DNA from: BD2-11 sp965221785
GTDB lineage: Bacteria > Gemmatimonadota > Gemmatimonadetes > Longimicrobiales > Gaopeijiaceae
Assembly: GCA_965221785.1 (NCBI GenBank)
Contig: CBDCSR010000002.1
Location: forward strand, 744,001 to 808,000
Reading direction: 5' to 3'
DNA length: 64,000 nt
This document shows positions 26,641 through 35,909 of the stretch, in pieces. The position numbers and the translations under genes were made by a program. Numbering within the stretch: the first letter of the stretch is position 1; each line of letters starts with the position of its first letter. A model generated the notes under the pieces. That model was not told the DNA's origin. It saw only the letters and a list, made by a program, of their open reading frames with translations, and searched no databases.

Positions 26641-27918
26641 ATGAACAACGTCATCGGGGCATCCGCCGGCAGCCGCAGCCTTCGCACCATCCTGCGAAGC
26701 TCTCTCGTCGTCGTCGCCCTGGCCGCCTGCGGCGACTCCGCCACCGAACCGCCCCTGGGATCCCCGGCGCGCCGTGCCGCCGCGCTCGCCATCTCGCCCG
26801 GGTCGGCGACGCTCTCGTCGCTGGGGGAGACGGCCACCTTCAACGCGACCCTGACCGACCAGTTCGGCGCGGCCTTCTCCGGCACGGTCGGGTGGTCGAG
26901 CAGCGATCCGGCCGTGTTTACCGTGACCCCCACCGGAGTGGTCAGCGCCGTCGCGAACGGGTCGGGTACCCTGACCGCGTCACACGAGGCGCTGAGCGCG
27001 ACCGCCCAGGTGGTGGTGGCGCAGGCCCCCGCGGCCGTCGTGGTCGTGTCGGGGGGCGGGCAGGAGGGGATGGCGGGCAGCACGCTCGCCGAGGCCGTGG
27101 TGGTGCGGGTGGACGACGCGGGCGGCTCGCCGGTAGCAGGCGCCACCGTGACCTTCTCGGCGGCCGACGGGCACGGGTCCGCCGACCCGGCCACCGCGGC
27201 CACCGACGCGGCCGGCCTTGCCGGCACGACCTGGACGCTGGGCAACGCGGCCGGCGCCCAGACCCTCACGGCGTCGGTGGCCGAGGGAGTGTCGACCGAC
27301 ATCCGCGCGGCCGCCGGAGAGCTCCCTTCCCCGCCCGACTCGGCCGTCTACAGCGTCGTCTTCAACGCCACCTGGAGCATCGCCACCCACCCGACCGACT
27401 ACCCGCGCGGCGCGCACTTCTCGCCGCTCATCGGGGCGGTGCACAACGACGGCGTCCGCTTCTGGGCGAGCGGCGAGACCGCCACCCCCGGCATCGAGAG
27501 CATGGCCGAGACGGGCGGGACCAGCACGCTCAGGTCGGAAATCCGCGCGCAGATGCCGGCCGCCGCGCTCTCCGTCATAAGCGGATCCGGCCTCGGCACC
27601 AGCCCGGCCCGCACGACCATCTCCCGCGTCGTCGTCTGGACGGACTACCCCCTCGTCACCCTGGTAACCATGATCGCCCCGAGCCCCGACTGGTTCGTGG
27701 GCGTGTCCGGGCTGTCGCTGATGGACGAGTTCGGGCAGTGGGCGGAGGAGCTCGAGGTCACCCTCTACCCGTACGACTCGGGTACCGACGACGGGACCAC
27801 CTACACCTCCGCCAACGCCGACTCGTCGCCCAAACAGCCCATCCACAGCCTGCGCGGCGAGGCTCCCTTCTCGAACGCGCCCATCGGAACGTTCACGTTC
27901 ACGCGAGTCGGAGGATAG
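26641..27918 (+). CDS. Lipoprotein with Ig-like domains and a spondin N-domain
   Basis: The 425-aa product has a lipobox (VVVALAAC, about residue 30). An Ig-like BIG2 domain follows (about 45-125: LAISPGSATLSSLGETATF, then VGWSSSDPAVFTVTPTG), and then an Ig/BIG1-like domain (about 130-225: VDDAGGSPVAGATVTF). The C-terminal half (about 235-425) has the hallmarks of a spondin N-domain: YSVVFNATWSIATHP, HFSPLIGAVHNDGVRFWASG, ISRVVVWTDYPLVTLVTM and PSPDWFVGVSGLSL. In animals this domain is found in F-spondin and binds matrix or lipid. Bacterial members are surface proteins of unknown role. It probably faces the outside, anchored in the outer membrane. Confidence 0.88.
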   Translation: MNNVIGASAGSRSLRTILRSSLVVVALAACGDSATEPPLGSPARRAAALAISPGSATLSSLGETATFNATLTDQFGAAFSGTVGWSSSDPAVFTVTPTGVVSAVANGSGTLTASHEALSATAQVVVAQAPAAVVVVSGGGQEGMAGSTLAEAVVVRVDDAGGSPVAGATVTFSAADGHGSADPATAATDAAGLAGTTWTLGNAAGAQTLTASVAEGVSTDIRAAAGELPSPPDSAVYSVVFNATWSIATHPTDYPRGAHFSPLIGAVHNDGVRFWASGETATPGIESMAETGGTSTLRSEIRAQMPAAALSVISGSGLGTSPARTTISRVVVWTDYPLVTLVTMIAPSPDWFVGVSGLSLMDEFGQWAEELEVTLYPYDSGTDDGTTYTSANADSSPKQPIHSLRGEAPFSNAPIGTFTFTRVGG

Positions 27919-28098
27919 ACTCCCGCGCCCGTATCCACATCCGAGCGCCCGCGCCTCTTCCCTCCGGCCTCACCTTCCGCGGCCCCGGTCCGCATGCGCG
28001 CGCCCGCGCATTCGGGCTCGGGTGCAGATCGGGGCCGCAGTGAGTATTCTACCGGCGCGGATGCGGCCACGCCCTCAGACCCCAGCTGACCCGACGTC

Positions 28099-31000
28099 AT
28101 GACTCGGAACCAGAGCAGCCACGGAGAAAAGCCGGGCCCCATCGCCTACATGGCGAGCAACAGCGTTGCCGCCAACCTGCTCATGTTCGGAATCCTCGCC
28201 GCGGGCCTGGTGTCGCTGGCCGGACTCGAGCTGGAAGCATGGCCCACCGTGCCCTTCAACCAAGTGGAGGTGTCGGTCGCCTATCCGGGCGCCACGCCCG
28301 AGGAGGTGGAGGAGGGCATCGTCGTCAAGATCGAGGACGAGGTCAGCGGGCTGGACGACGTGAAATCCGTCCGGTCCGTGGCGGCCCCGGGCATGGGCTC
28401 GGTCAGGGTGGAAGTGCATTCGGGCACGGACATCAACGATGCCCTGGCCGATGTCGAAGCGGCGGTCGGTCGCATTCAGACGTTCCCGGGCGAAGCCGAG
28501 CGGCCCCAGATACGGGAGATGACCAACGCCCAGAGCGTCATGCGCCTGATCGTGTATGGCGATGCGACCGAGCGGACGCTGAAGGAGATCGCCTACCGCA
28601 TCGAGGACGATGTCGCCGCGCTTCCTACCGTCTCGCAGGTCGAGACGAGCGGCGTGCGCAACTACGAGATCTCGATCGAAGTGCCGCTGCAGCGGCTGAG
28701 AGCCCTCGGGCTCACGCTGACCGATGTCGCCAATACCATCCGCCGCAGCTCCCTGGACCTCTCCGCCGGCAGCATCGACACGGAGCAATCGCAGGTCCGG
28801 GTGCGCACCCTGGGGCAGAGCTACGATCAGCAGGACTTCGAGGAGATCGTCCTCCTCAGCGCCAGTGACGGCACGGTGGTCCGGCTGGGCGACATCGCCG
28901 AGGTGCGCGATGGATTCCAGGACCTGGATCTGATCGTCCGGCACCAGGGTCTGCCCGCCGTCTTCATCGAGGTCTCGAGGGCCGACGGCGAAAAGGTCAT
29001 GAGCGTGGCGGGCGCGGTTCGCGAGCACGTCGCCAACGAGGTGGCCCCCGCACTCCCCGACGGGGTGGGCATCACAATCTGGAACGATGAGTCCGACGCC
29101 TTCGAGGAGCGCGCCGCCATCCTCATCAAGAACGGCCTTCTCGGGCTACTGCTGGTGCTGATCGCCCTCGGGCTGTTCCTCGAACTCCGGCTCGCGTTCT
29201 GGGTGGCCGTCGGGCTCGGGGTTTCGGGCGTCGGCGCCCTGGCCGTCATGATGGCGTTCGACCTGGCGATCCACGCGGTCTCGTTGTTCTCGTTCGTCCT
29301 CGCCATCGGGATCGTGGTGGACGATGCGATCGTCGTCTCCGAGCACATCCACCTGGAACGGATGAAGGGAACGCCGGGCGTCGTCGCGGCGATCCGGGGC
29401 GCGCGGCGCATCAAGGTGCCCCTGATCTTCGCGGTGCTGACCACCATCGCCGCCTTCTCCCCTCTGCTCTTCATTCCGGGAGGCGTCGGACAGACCTGGA
29501 AGGCGCTGCCCACCATCGTCATCGCCATGCTGGTGATCTCGCTGATCGAATCGCTGCTGGTGCTGCCCAACCATCTGTCGCACCACCTTCACGGCCCGGA
29601 CTGGACGCCGCGGACGCGCCTGGAGCAGCGCGTGGCCCGGATTCAGGGTCGCGTCGATCGCATGTTGGGAACGTTCGTGCAGGGCCCGCTGCATCGCGCG
29701 GTGAGCTTCGCCACGGATCGACCCGGATTGACGCTCTCGGGCGCGGTCGCACTGCTCATCCTCTGCGTGGCCCTGCTGCCCGCCGGCATCGTTTCGTTCA
29801 CCCTGGCCACGGAGGTGGAAGGGGATTTCGCGACCGCCACACTGGAAATGCCGGACGGGACCACGGCCGAGCGGACCTACGAGGTGGCACGGGAGCTGGA
29901 GGCGGCCGGCCACCGGGCCATCGAACGCATCTCCCGGGATCGGCCCGCCGATGCGCCGCCGCTCCTTTCCGGCGTCACGATCACCGTCGGCCAGCGGCCG
30001 CGGGTCGAGGGAGGAGGACTCAGTCCCAATCCCAACCTGAACCCGGAACCCAATGTCGCCACCATCGCGTTCAAGCTCCTGGACGCCGAGCACCGGCAGA
30101 TTCCCACGGGGGATGTCGTGCAGGTGTGGCGCGAGGAGGTGGGTGACCTGCCCCATGTGCGCGGGATCACCCTCAGCGCCAAGATCTACGACCTGGGCAA
30201 CCCCGTCGAGGCCGTGCTCTCGCATCCCGATCCGGAGCGCCTCCCCGGCATCGCGACCTCGGTGGTGGGCGGCCTCCAGCAGGTGGGAGGCATCCACGAC
30301 ATTCGCTCCGACCACACCCCCGGCATCCCGGAGATCCAGCTCGGCCTCCTGCCCGAGGCGCGAACCCTGGGTCTCACCCTCGACGACCTCGCCGGGCAGA
30401 CGCGGGCCGCGTTCTTCGGCGCGGAGGCCCTGCGCGTACAGCGGGGCCCGGAAGAGGTTCGCGTGTACGTGCGGCTGCCCGAGGAGCAGCGCAACTCGAT
30501 CACCGACATCGAGAACTCCCTGGTGCGCACGCCGACCGGCGCCGAAGTCCCGGTGAGCCGGGTGGCTTCCCTGAGCTCGGGCAGGTCGCCGACCGCCATC
30601 CATCGCCAGGACGGCCAGCGCGTCGTCAGGGTCTCGGCGGATGTGGATCCGGCGGTCATCTCCGGCGGACAGGCCAATGCCATCCTGGAAGACAACATCC
30701 TCGCGGGGCTTGTCGCCCAGGACCCGGAACTGACCTACACCTTCGGCGGTGAACAGCAGCAGCAGCTGGAATCCATGAACGCGCTGGGCCCCGGGTTCGG
30801 GGTCGCCATGATCCTGATCTTCTCGCTGCTGGCGATCCCGCTGCGCTCCTACACCAAGCCGTTCATCATCATGGCCGTCATCCCCTTCGGGTTCATCGGG
30901 GTGATCCTCGGCCACTGGATCCTGGGGGTCACGCTGAGTTCGGAGTCCTTCATCGGGATCTTCGGCCTGGCCGGCGTGGTGGTGAACGACTCCCTGGTGA

Positions 31001-31323
31001 TGATGGACTTCATCGACCAGGAACTGGAGGAAGGGCTGCCGGCGCGAGCCGCGATCATCGAGGGCGCCAAGGGGCGGTTTCGTCCGATCATGCTCACCTC
31101 GCTGACGACCTTCCTCGGCTTCACGCCCCTCATCCTGGAAGACGCCATCCAGGCGCAGTTCTTCGTCCCCTTCTCGGCGTCGATCGGCTGCGGCATCCTC
31201 TTCACCACGGCCATCCTGATGTTCCTGGTGCCCGCGCTGTCGTCGATCCGCCTGCGTCTGATCACGCGCCGGGGCCATCTCGATTTCCGCACGGCTCCGG
31301 TGCCGGAACCGGCTGCCGTCTAG
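28099..31323 (+). CDS. RND-family efflux transporter permease
   Basis: The 1074 aa have the RND layout: TM1 at about 20-40, two large periplasmic loops, and twelve helices. Visible motifs are YPGATPEEVEEGIVVKIED and the TM4 proton-relay sequence FVLAIGIVVDDAIVVSEHI with its Asp pair. TM10-11 read GIFGLAGVVVNDSLVMMDFI. The protein is an inner-membrane proton antiporter subunit exporting hydrophobic compounds or lipids. No HlyD-type adaptor or TolC-type channel gene is adjacent, so partners must be encoded elsewhere or the protein may be of a self-sufficient type. It ends 13 bp from the convergent oxygenase operon. Confidence 0.95.
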   Translation: MTRNQSSHGEKPGPIAYMASNSVAANLLMFGILAAGLVSLAGLELEAWPTVPFNQVEVSVAYPGATPEEVEEGIVVKIEDEVSGLDDVKSVRSVAAPGMGSVRVEVHSGTDINDALADVEAAVGRIQTFPGEAERPQIREMTNAQSVMRLIVYGDATERTLKEIAYRIEDDVAALPTVSQVETSGVRNYEISIEVPLQRLRALGLTLTDVANTIRRSSLDLSAGSIDTEQSQVRVRTLGQSYDQQDFEEIVLLSASDGTVVRLGDIAEVRDGFQDLDLIVRHQGLPAVFIEVSRADGEKVMSVAGAVREHVANEVAPALPDGVGITIWNDESDAFEERAAILIKNGLLGLLLVLIALGLFLELRLAFWVAVGLGVSGVGALAVMMAFDLAIHAVSLFSFVLAIGIVVDDAIVVSEHIHLERMKGTPGVVAAIRGARRIKVPLIFAVLTTIAAFSPLLFIPGGVGQTWKALPTIVIAMLVISLIESLLVLPNHLSHHLHGPDWTPRTRLEQRVARIQGRVDRMLGTFVQGPLHRAVSFATDRPGLTLSGAVALLILCVALLPAGIVSFTLATEVEGDFATATLEMPDGTTAERTYEVARELEAAGHRAIERISRDRPADAPPLLSGVTITVGQRPRVEGGGLSPNPNLNPEPNVATIAFKLLDAEHRQIPTGDVVQVWREEVGDLPHVRGITLSAKIYDLGNPVEAVLSHPDPERLPGIATSVVGGLQQVGGIHDIRSDHTPGIPEIQLGLLPEARTLGLTLDDLAGQTRAAFFGAEALRVQRGPEEVRVYVRLPEEQRNSITDIENSLVRTPTGAEVPVSRVASLSSGRSPTAIHRQDGQRVVRVSADVDPAVISGGQANAILEDNILAGLVAQDPELTYTFGGEQQQQLESMNALGPGFGVAMILIFSLLAIPLRSYTKPFIIMAVIPFGFIGVILGHWILGVTLSSESFIGIFGLAGVVVNDSLVMMDFIDQELEEGLPARAAIIEGAKGRFRPIMLTSLTTFLGFTPLILEDAIQAQFFVPFSASIGCGILFTTAILMFLVPALSSIRLRLITRRGHLDFRTAPVPEPAAV

Positions 31324-31335
31324 CCGGGGCCCGAG

Positions 31336-32547
31336 CTACCAGTCCGACGATTCCTCGTCGTGAAGTGCGGTCGGCAGCCGGTACGAATACCTCAGCTCCT
31401 CGAAGCCGGCGAAGTTCATCAGGGCGTCGAACCGTGCCCGATCCTGTTTCGCCCCGAGGCCGGGCAGCGCCTTTCGGACGATGCGCCGGGCACGATGCTG
31501 GATCCGCATCCAGGGAATCACCCTGCGTCTGCGACTGGGAAACATGAAGGAATCCGCGAGCTCGTCGCCGATCAGTTCCCGGGACGCCTGGGTCACGACA
31601 CGGGCCATTTTTCTGCGCTCGGCGGGCTCCTCGACACCGATGATCACGGGCGCGCTGTTCACGATGCTGTTGGCCATGATGATCGCATCCAGGTCCGCGG
31701 GAGGTTCGCACATGGAGCCGATTTCGAATGCCCGGCATGCCGAGGCGAAGTCGTGGAAGAGGATCTCCTCGGGGATGCCGATGAGCAGTCCGGTGTAGCG
31801 CCAGACGTGGATGTAGGCTTCCCGCTCCTCGTCGCTGAAATCCCCCCCCAGCGTGCCCACATGCTGCATGAGGCGACCGGAAAAGGCTGCGCCGGCCAGG
31901 AGCATGTGCGCGGCGCTGATCGGTTCTCCGAGCCGTTCATGGTCCCATTCATCCGACTGGTTGATCAGGTATCGTGACTGCGCATGCACCAGCCGGACGC
32001 GGAGCGTGAGCCTCCATCCGTCCCCCCCGGGCTCCATTCCCCCCGGAAGGTACTGCTCGACCAGCTGCATGCCGTTCTGCTTGAGGCGCCGCACACCCGA
32101 GTTGGTGACGCGTCCCCGGATCCGGAACGACTTGCTGATCAGGGTGGAGAACCCCTCGACGATGCTGCCGCCCACCAGGGACGCGAGAACGATGTCGGAG
32201 TTTCGCAGAAAGGCGCGCGAGGCTGTCCGGGCGATGCCGGTGTCGAACCAGTCGGGCACGGTGGTGGAGTACTCGAGGAACTCGACGAGGGAATCGGGGG
32301 CGCCCGTCTGTGGTGCGTGCGGATTGTCCAGTGCCTGTGCCAGCGTCTGGTGCAGCTCCCCCGGATCCAGAGCCGAAAGATCCCGGATGACGGCATCCGC
32401 CAGCGGATCGCCGACCATCGTGTTGCGGACGTAGCCTTCCGCAAGCTCGGGATCGCGCTGGCGGGCGGCCTCGTATCCCGCGACGTAGGCAGTGGGAACT
32501 TCCAAACCCTCTCCCGAACCGACTCGCAGCGACGGCTGGCCGATCAT
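31336..32547 (-). CDS. Oxygenase MpaB/Lcp-like (DUF2236) haem protein, third gene of the oxygenase operon
   Basis: The 403-aa product shows the DUF2236 signature around residues 200-210: LRVRLVHAQSRYLINQ, containing the R-x3-H-x3-R pattern of this mostly b-type-haem family (latex-clearing protein, MpaB). An early segment (SRAFLRNSDIVLASLVGGS) and AYIHVWRYTGLLIGIPEEIL are also typical. Characterised members oxidatively cleave C=C bonds in isoprenoid chains. There is no export signal, in contrast to the rubber oxygenase. It begins 25 bp after the P450 stop and ends the three-gene operon. A terpenoid or polyprenyl substrate is therefore a reasonable guess, not shown. Confidence 0.88.
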   Translation of the reverse strand: MIGQPSLRVGSGEGLEVPTAYVAGYEAARQRDPELAEGYVRNTMVGDPLADAVIRDLSALDPGELHQTLAQALDNPHAPQTGAPDSLVEFLEYSTTVPDWFDTGIARTASRAFLRNSDIVLASLVGGSIVEGFSTLISKSFRIRGRVTNSGVRRLKQNGMQLVEQYLPGGMEPGGDGWRLTLRVRLVHAQSRYLINQSDEWDHERLGEPISAAHMLLAGAAFSGRLMQHVGTLGGDFSDEEREAYIHVWRYTGLLIGIPEEILFHDFASACRAFEIGSMCEPPADLDAIIMANSIVNSAPVIIGVEEPAERRKMARVVTQASRELIGDELADSFMFPSRRRRVIPWMRIQHRARRIVRKALPGLGAKQDRARFDALMNFAGFEELRYSYRLPTALHDEESSDW

Positions 32548-32572
32548 CGTGTTCCGTGGATGGATGCGCGTC

Positions 32573-34561
32573 TCAGACCGGTACCTCGCACACCTTCTCG
32601 GCGATGCGGAACTGCAGCTTCCTGCTCGGCTTCATCGACGGGAAGGGGCTGACGCGGTGCTCGTAGTTCTTCGGCGCCACCTCGAGCGTAAAGTGATGCG
32701 CGATCATCAATACGTTCACCATGAGCTGCAGTTCCATCCACCGGAACCCGAGGCATCTGTGTGTTCCCACGCCGTACGGCGCATATCCTGGACCACGGTG
32801 CTCGAAACGCGGCGCCAGATAGCGCTCGATATCGAACTCGAAGGGGTCGGGGAAGACATCCTCCATGTAGTGCGGGGCCGTCTGGGCGATGGTGATGCGC
32901 GCCCCCACCGGTAGTTCGTAGCCCTCCACCACGCACGAATTCATCACGTTGCGCACGGATGCCGGCACGATCGGGTACATGCGCAGACACTCGGCCACGA
33001 AGCGCTGGGTAACGTCCACCGCTTCCTTCGTGAAGGCGTCGCCACCGGGATCGCCGTTGCCGAACAGTGCGTCGGCTTCCGCCCGGATCCTCGAGTAGTA
33101 CTCGGGCTGTGAGGCCATGGCGTACAACACGAAGCTGAACGCGTCGCCCAGGTATACGCTGGCGATCAGCGCCGCCGACAGCGCAAAACGCAGGTTCGAC
33201 TCCGGTATCAGTTGCGGGTCACTGGCGTTGATGCTCAACAGGTCATCCGCGAGGTTCCGCGGACAGCCGGCCCGCTGCGCGGGCGTATGGACGCTCTGGA
33301 CACGGCTGAGGAGCGTGTCGATCGCCTTCGCGCGACGCTTCATTCCCGGCGTCTTCAGCGTGAAGGCGGGCAGGATCTGCAACATGAAGACGTTGAGCGC
33401 CCGCTGCTTGTACTCCATCAGATCGTCGAAGATGTCCTGCGATTCGACGCTGACGGACATGGGTGAGATCTGCGCGTTGATCATCCGCCGGCACATGTGT
33501 CGTGCGGGATACGACTCGCCGACCTTCCAATCGGCCATGTATCCGCGGGCATATCCGAAGAGCTGATCCAGTTGGCTTTCCAGCCTCCTGCGCGAATACG
33601 CGGGCGCCATGGCCTTGCGAAGACGAAAATGATCGGTGCCGTCCAGGGCGGGAAGGACACCCGCCGCACCATAGGCCTTCTCGAAGTCGGCAAAATAGTC
33701 CCTGGCGCGGAGGTACATGCGCCCGTGGCGATTCACCCACTGGTTTATCTGTGGCCCGGCGAGGAAGATGAGGGGTTTCGCGAACGGCACGCGGAGCCGG
33801 AACACGGGCCCGTGTTCTTCGGCCAGTTCGGCAAACAGCGCGGGAAGGTTGCCGGTGCGCGCCTGGCGGATGCGCAGCAGATCCAGAAGCGAGACGTCCG
33901 GAATGCGCTTCGTCAGCCGGGAGCGCCGGCGCAATGGGCGGGAGCTGCGCACGGCCAGCGCGATGGCCCGCGCGATCAGGTCCATCCCGGCGTAGAGCTC
34001 GATGTTCGCTTCCGCGAGCTCGTACTCGTCCGCGTCGAGCATGGTCCGGAACCCGTCGCAGTAGTGGACGAGCCCGATGATGGCGACGTCGCGGGGCTCC
34101 GGAATCTCGTCGTCGAAGAGCGCCCTGAAGATCCGGCCCTTTATCTCCTCGCCGGCCCAGCCGTCCACCAGAGGATACCGGCCGGTGCGGGTGACCTTGT
34201 GGGACAGGCTCCAGTAGCCGCCGTCATCGGACTCGAAGATGCCCCTGGCCACGAGACGGTCGATCGCCGTGTCGATGATCTCCTCCCCGTGCTGGGCGAT
34301 GCGTTCGACCCAGTACTCGGGACTGTGGACCTGTTCCGACCGGGCGATCTCGTCGAGCGCGGGATCGAGCATCTCGTCCCCGGTCGGCGTCGGGTCGGTC
34401 AGCATGATGCTTTCCAGGTCGGAGTCGATGCGGTTCTCCAGCGAGAGTTCCATCAGCACCCCGCCCGCGAGCGCGAACGACATCTTCCACGGCGGGATGG
34501 GGAGGAAGTAGCCCGACTCGTCGACATGCAGAAGAAGAAGGAGTTCTTCCGGGAATCTCAT
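32573..34561 (-). CDS. GPP34 (GOLPH3-like) domain fused to cytochrome P450
   Basis: The 662-aa product starts at an ATG at 34561 that overlaps the Rieske gene's stop (ATGA), with GGAGAGGAA upstream. Residues 1-210 look like GPP34/GOLPH3: MRFPEELLLLLHVDESGYF, LAGGVLMELSLENRID, then a long acidic helical region. The P450 follows from about 225: LLRIRQARTGNLPALF, the K-helix ExxR in FVAECLRMYP, and the haem loop PYGVGTHRCLGFRWME with the ligand Cys at about 603. The I-helix usually reads AGxDT but here reads ASVYLGDAFSF, so the distal proton-delivery pair is altered. GPP34 binds phosphoinositide head groups in eukaryotes; here it could tether the P450 to membrane lipid. The 123-residue upstream extension lies antisense-like within the Rieske gene and is excluded. 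Confidence 0.93.
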   Translation of the reverse strand: MRFPEELLLLLHVDESGYFLPIPPWKMSFALAGGVLMELSLENRIDSDLESIMLTDPTPTGDEMLDPALDEIARSEQVHSPEYWVERIAQHGEEIIDTAIDRLVARGIFESDDGGYWSLSHKVTRTGRYPLVDGWAGEEIKGRIFRALFDDEIPEPRDVAIIGLVHYCDGFRTMLDADEYELAEANIELYAGMDLIARAIALAVRSSRPLRRRSRLTKRIPDVSLLDLLRIRQARTGNLPALFAELAEEHGPVFRLRVPFAKPLIFLAGPQINQWVNRHGRMYLRARDYFADFEKAYGAAGVLPALDGTDHFRLRKAMAPAYSRRRLESQLDQLFGYARGYMADWKVGESYPARHMCRRMINAQISPMSVSVESQDIFDDLMEYKQRALNVFMLQILPAFTLKTPGMKRRAKAIDTLLSRVQSVHTPAQRAGCPRNLADDLLSINASDPQLIPESNLRFALSAALIASVYLGDAFSFVLYAMASQPEYYSRIRAEADALFGNGDPGGDAFTKEAVDVTQRFVAECLRMYPIVPASVRNVMNSCVVEGYELPVGARITIAQTAPHYMEDVFPDPFEFDIERYLAPRFEHRGPGYAPYGVGTHRCLGFRWMELQLMVNVLMIAHHFTLEVAPKNYEHRVSPFPSMKPSRKLQFRIAEKVCEVPV

Positions 34562-35715
34562 GTACCGTTCCTCTCCGGCAGATGCACGGATCCCATGCGA
34601 TCCGTCCACTCGCGGCTTGGACTGCTCCCTTGCTCTAGAGCTAATTGCGGGTAGAACTGACGGCAATACAGGCGGTATTTGCCGATGGGGCCATCGGCCC
34701 GGCAGAGACGCGGCGGGGACTGGTAGCGTTTCCTTTCCCAGATGACCACGTCCTCTGCGACGTAGCGCTTCTCTTCGTGCAGGACAACGCGGTTCATCAG
34801 CCGGTTGCGGAGCTTCCTCGGCAGGAACCCCAGACCCACGATGAACCGCCCTGGCCTCGGGACCTCCCGCGTCTGGCTGACCAGCGTCAACTCGACGAAC
34901 TCGCCGTCGACGGGGGTCGAGAGCACCCACAGCCTCGAGTCCATGCCGATCGTCTTCTCGTGGAATTCGACGAACGAGTAACCCAGCCCATGGACGTGGG
35001 TCACGGTCGATACCTCGGAGACGACGTCGATCAGCCCGGCGACGGTGCGGACGTTCCTGAAGTCGAAGCAGCTCTTCAGATACGCGCCGTCGATCGAAAA
35101 GGCGGTCGGCTCGACATCGTGGTAGCCGTGCGTGTACTCGAGATGCTCGACGTCCACGGAGTTTTCGGTCGTCTCCTGGGGATGGCCCCGGAAGCGCATG
35201 GTGGTGGAGCGCAGCCCGCTCCAGTCCGCGCCCGTGGGCGGCTCATCCGGCAGATCCCACTGCGGCGCCCGCCCGCCGACACCATACCAGGCGAAGACCA
35301 TGCCGAGGATCTCCCGGGTCTCGTAGAGCTTCAGCTTCGCGGCCCGCGGAGGCGGGGCGTTGGGTGTCGCGACGCACTGGCCGGTGGTATCGAAGGTGAA
35401 CCCGTGGAAGGGACACACGAGGCAGCCGTCCCGGATGGTGCCCCCTGCCGTTGGCCCCAGGTGCGAGCCCAGGTGGGGGCAGAACGCGTCCGCGACGCAG
35501 ACGCGGCCCTCGTCGTCGCACCAGGCGACGATCTCCTCGCCCATCCAGGTCTTCTCGACGGGCTTCTCTTTCAGCAGCGTGTCGCGGGTCGCGATGAGGT
35601 ACCACCCCTCCGGGAACGGAGGAAGTCGATCGACGCGGCGCGGGATCCGCCCGTTGGCTTTCGTGATCATGTGGCTCCGGGTTGCTGAGGTGTCGATGGT
35701 GGCACCGGGGCTCAT
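34558..35715 (-). CDS. Rieske non-haem iron oxygenase
   Basis: The 385-aa product has the Rieske [2Fe-2S] ligands in FCPHLGSHLG and CPFHGFTFD (about residues 78-110). The mononuclear iron motif VDVEHLEYTHGYHDVEP carries His-x4-His near residue 190. This is an oxygenase large subunit similar in layout to steroid 9-alpha-hydroxylase (KshA) and cholesterol 7-desaturase. Such enzymes act on sterol or terpenoid rings and need a reductase that is not in the window. An internal ATG at 35670 is an alternative start. A GGAGG lies about 28 nt upstream of the 35715 ATG, too far to be decisive. It is the first gene of the oxygenase operon. Confidence 0.95.
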   Translation of the reverse strand: MSPGATIDTSATRSHMITKANGRIPRRVDRLPPFPEGWYLIATRDTLLKEKPVEKTWMGEEIVAWCDDEGRVCVADAFCPHLGSHLGPTAGGTIRDGCLVCPFHGFTFDTTGQCVATPNAPPPRAAKLKLYETREILGMVFAWYGVGGRAPQWDLPDEPPTGADWSGLRSTTMRFRGHPQETTENSVDVEHLEYTHGYHDVEPTAFSIDGAYLKSCFDFRNVRTVAGLIDVVSEVSTVTHVHGLGYSFVEFHEKTIGMDSRLWVLSTPVDGEFVELTLVSQTREVPRPGRFIVGLGFLPRKLRNRLMNRVVLHEEKRYVAEDVVIWERKRYQSPPRLCRADGPIGKYRLYCRQFYPQLALEQGSSPSREWTDRMGSVHLPERNGT

Positions 35716-35764
35716 GTTACTTAAGCTAACTGCTTTCTTATTCCTCCGTTACGGACTCTTCAAA

Positions 35765-35815
35765 TGTCGCGACAATAGCGCGATTTGGCAAACCGGGTCA
35801 CCCGCGCGATTTGCC
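35765..35815. promoter_or_regulatory. Candidate operator: palindrome plus direct repeat
   Basis: The region between the divergent Rieske operon and the amidase contains a perfect 10-bp palindrome TGTCGCGACA (35765-35774). It also has two near-identical direct repeats, GCGCGATTTGGC (35778-35789) and GCGCGATTTGCC (35804-35815), 26 bp apart. The spacing is compatible with a dimeric regulator binding on one DNA face. No regulator gene is adjacent. Confidence 0.35.
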
Positions 35816-35909
35816 TGAACGTCACGCCGAACTCACCGTCATGTGGATGTTCAGCCGCGACGCCTGAGGAGGCGGCTGGCGAGGCCAACTGATCGTACGA
35901 GGTGGACCA

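Noticed and set aside
29146..31278. 710-codon minus-strand frame opposite the RND pump
   Set aside because: Asp/His/Gln-rich translation without hydrophobic or domain pattern; the RND permease is unambiguous.
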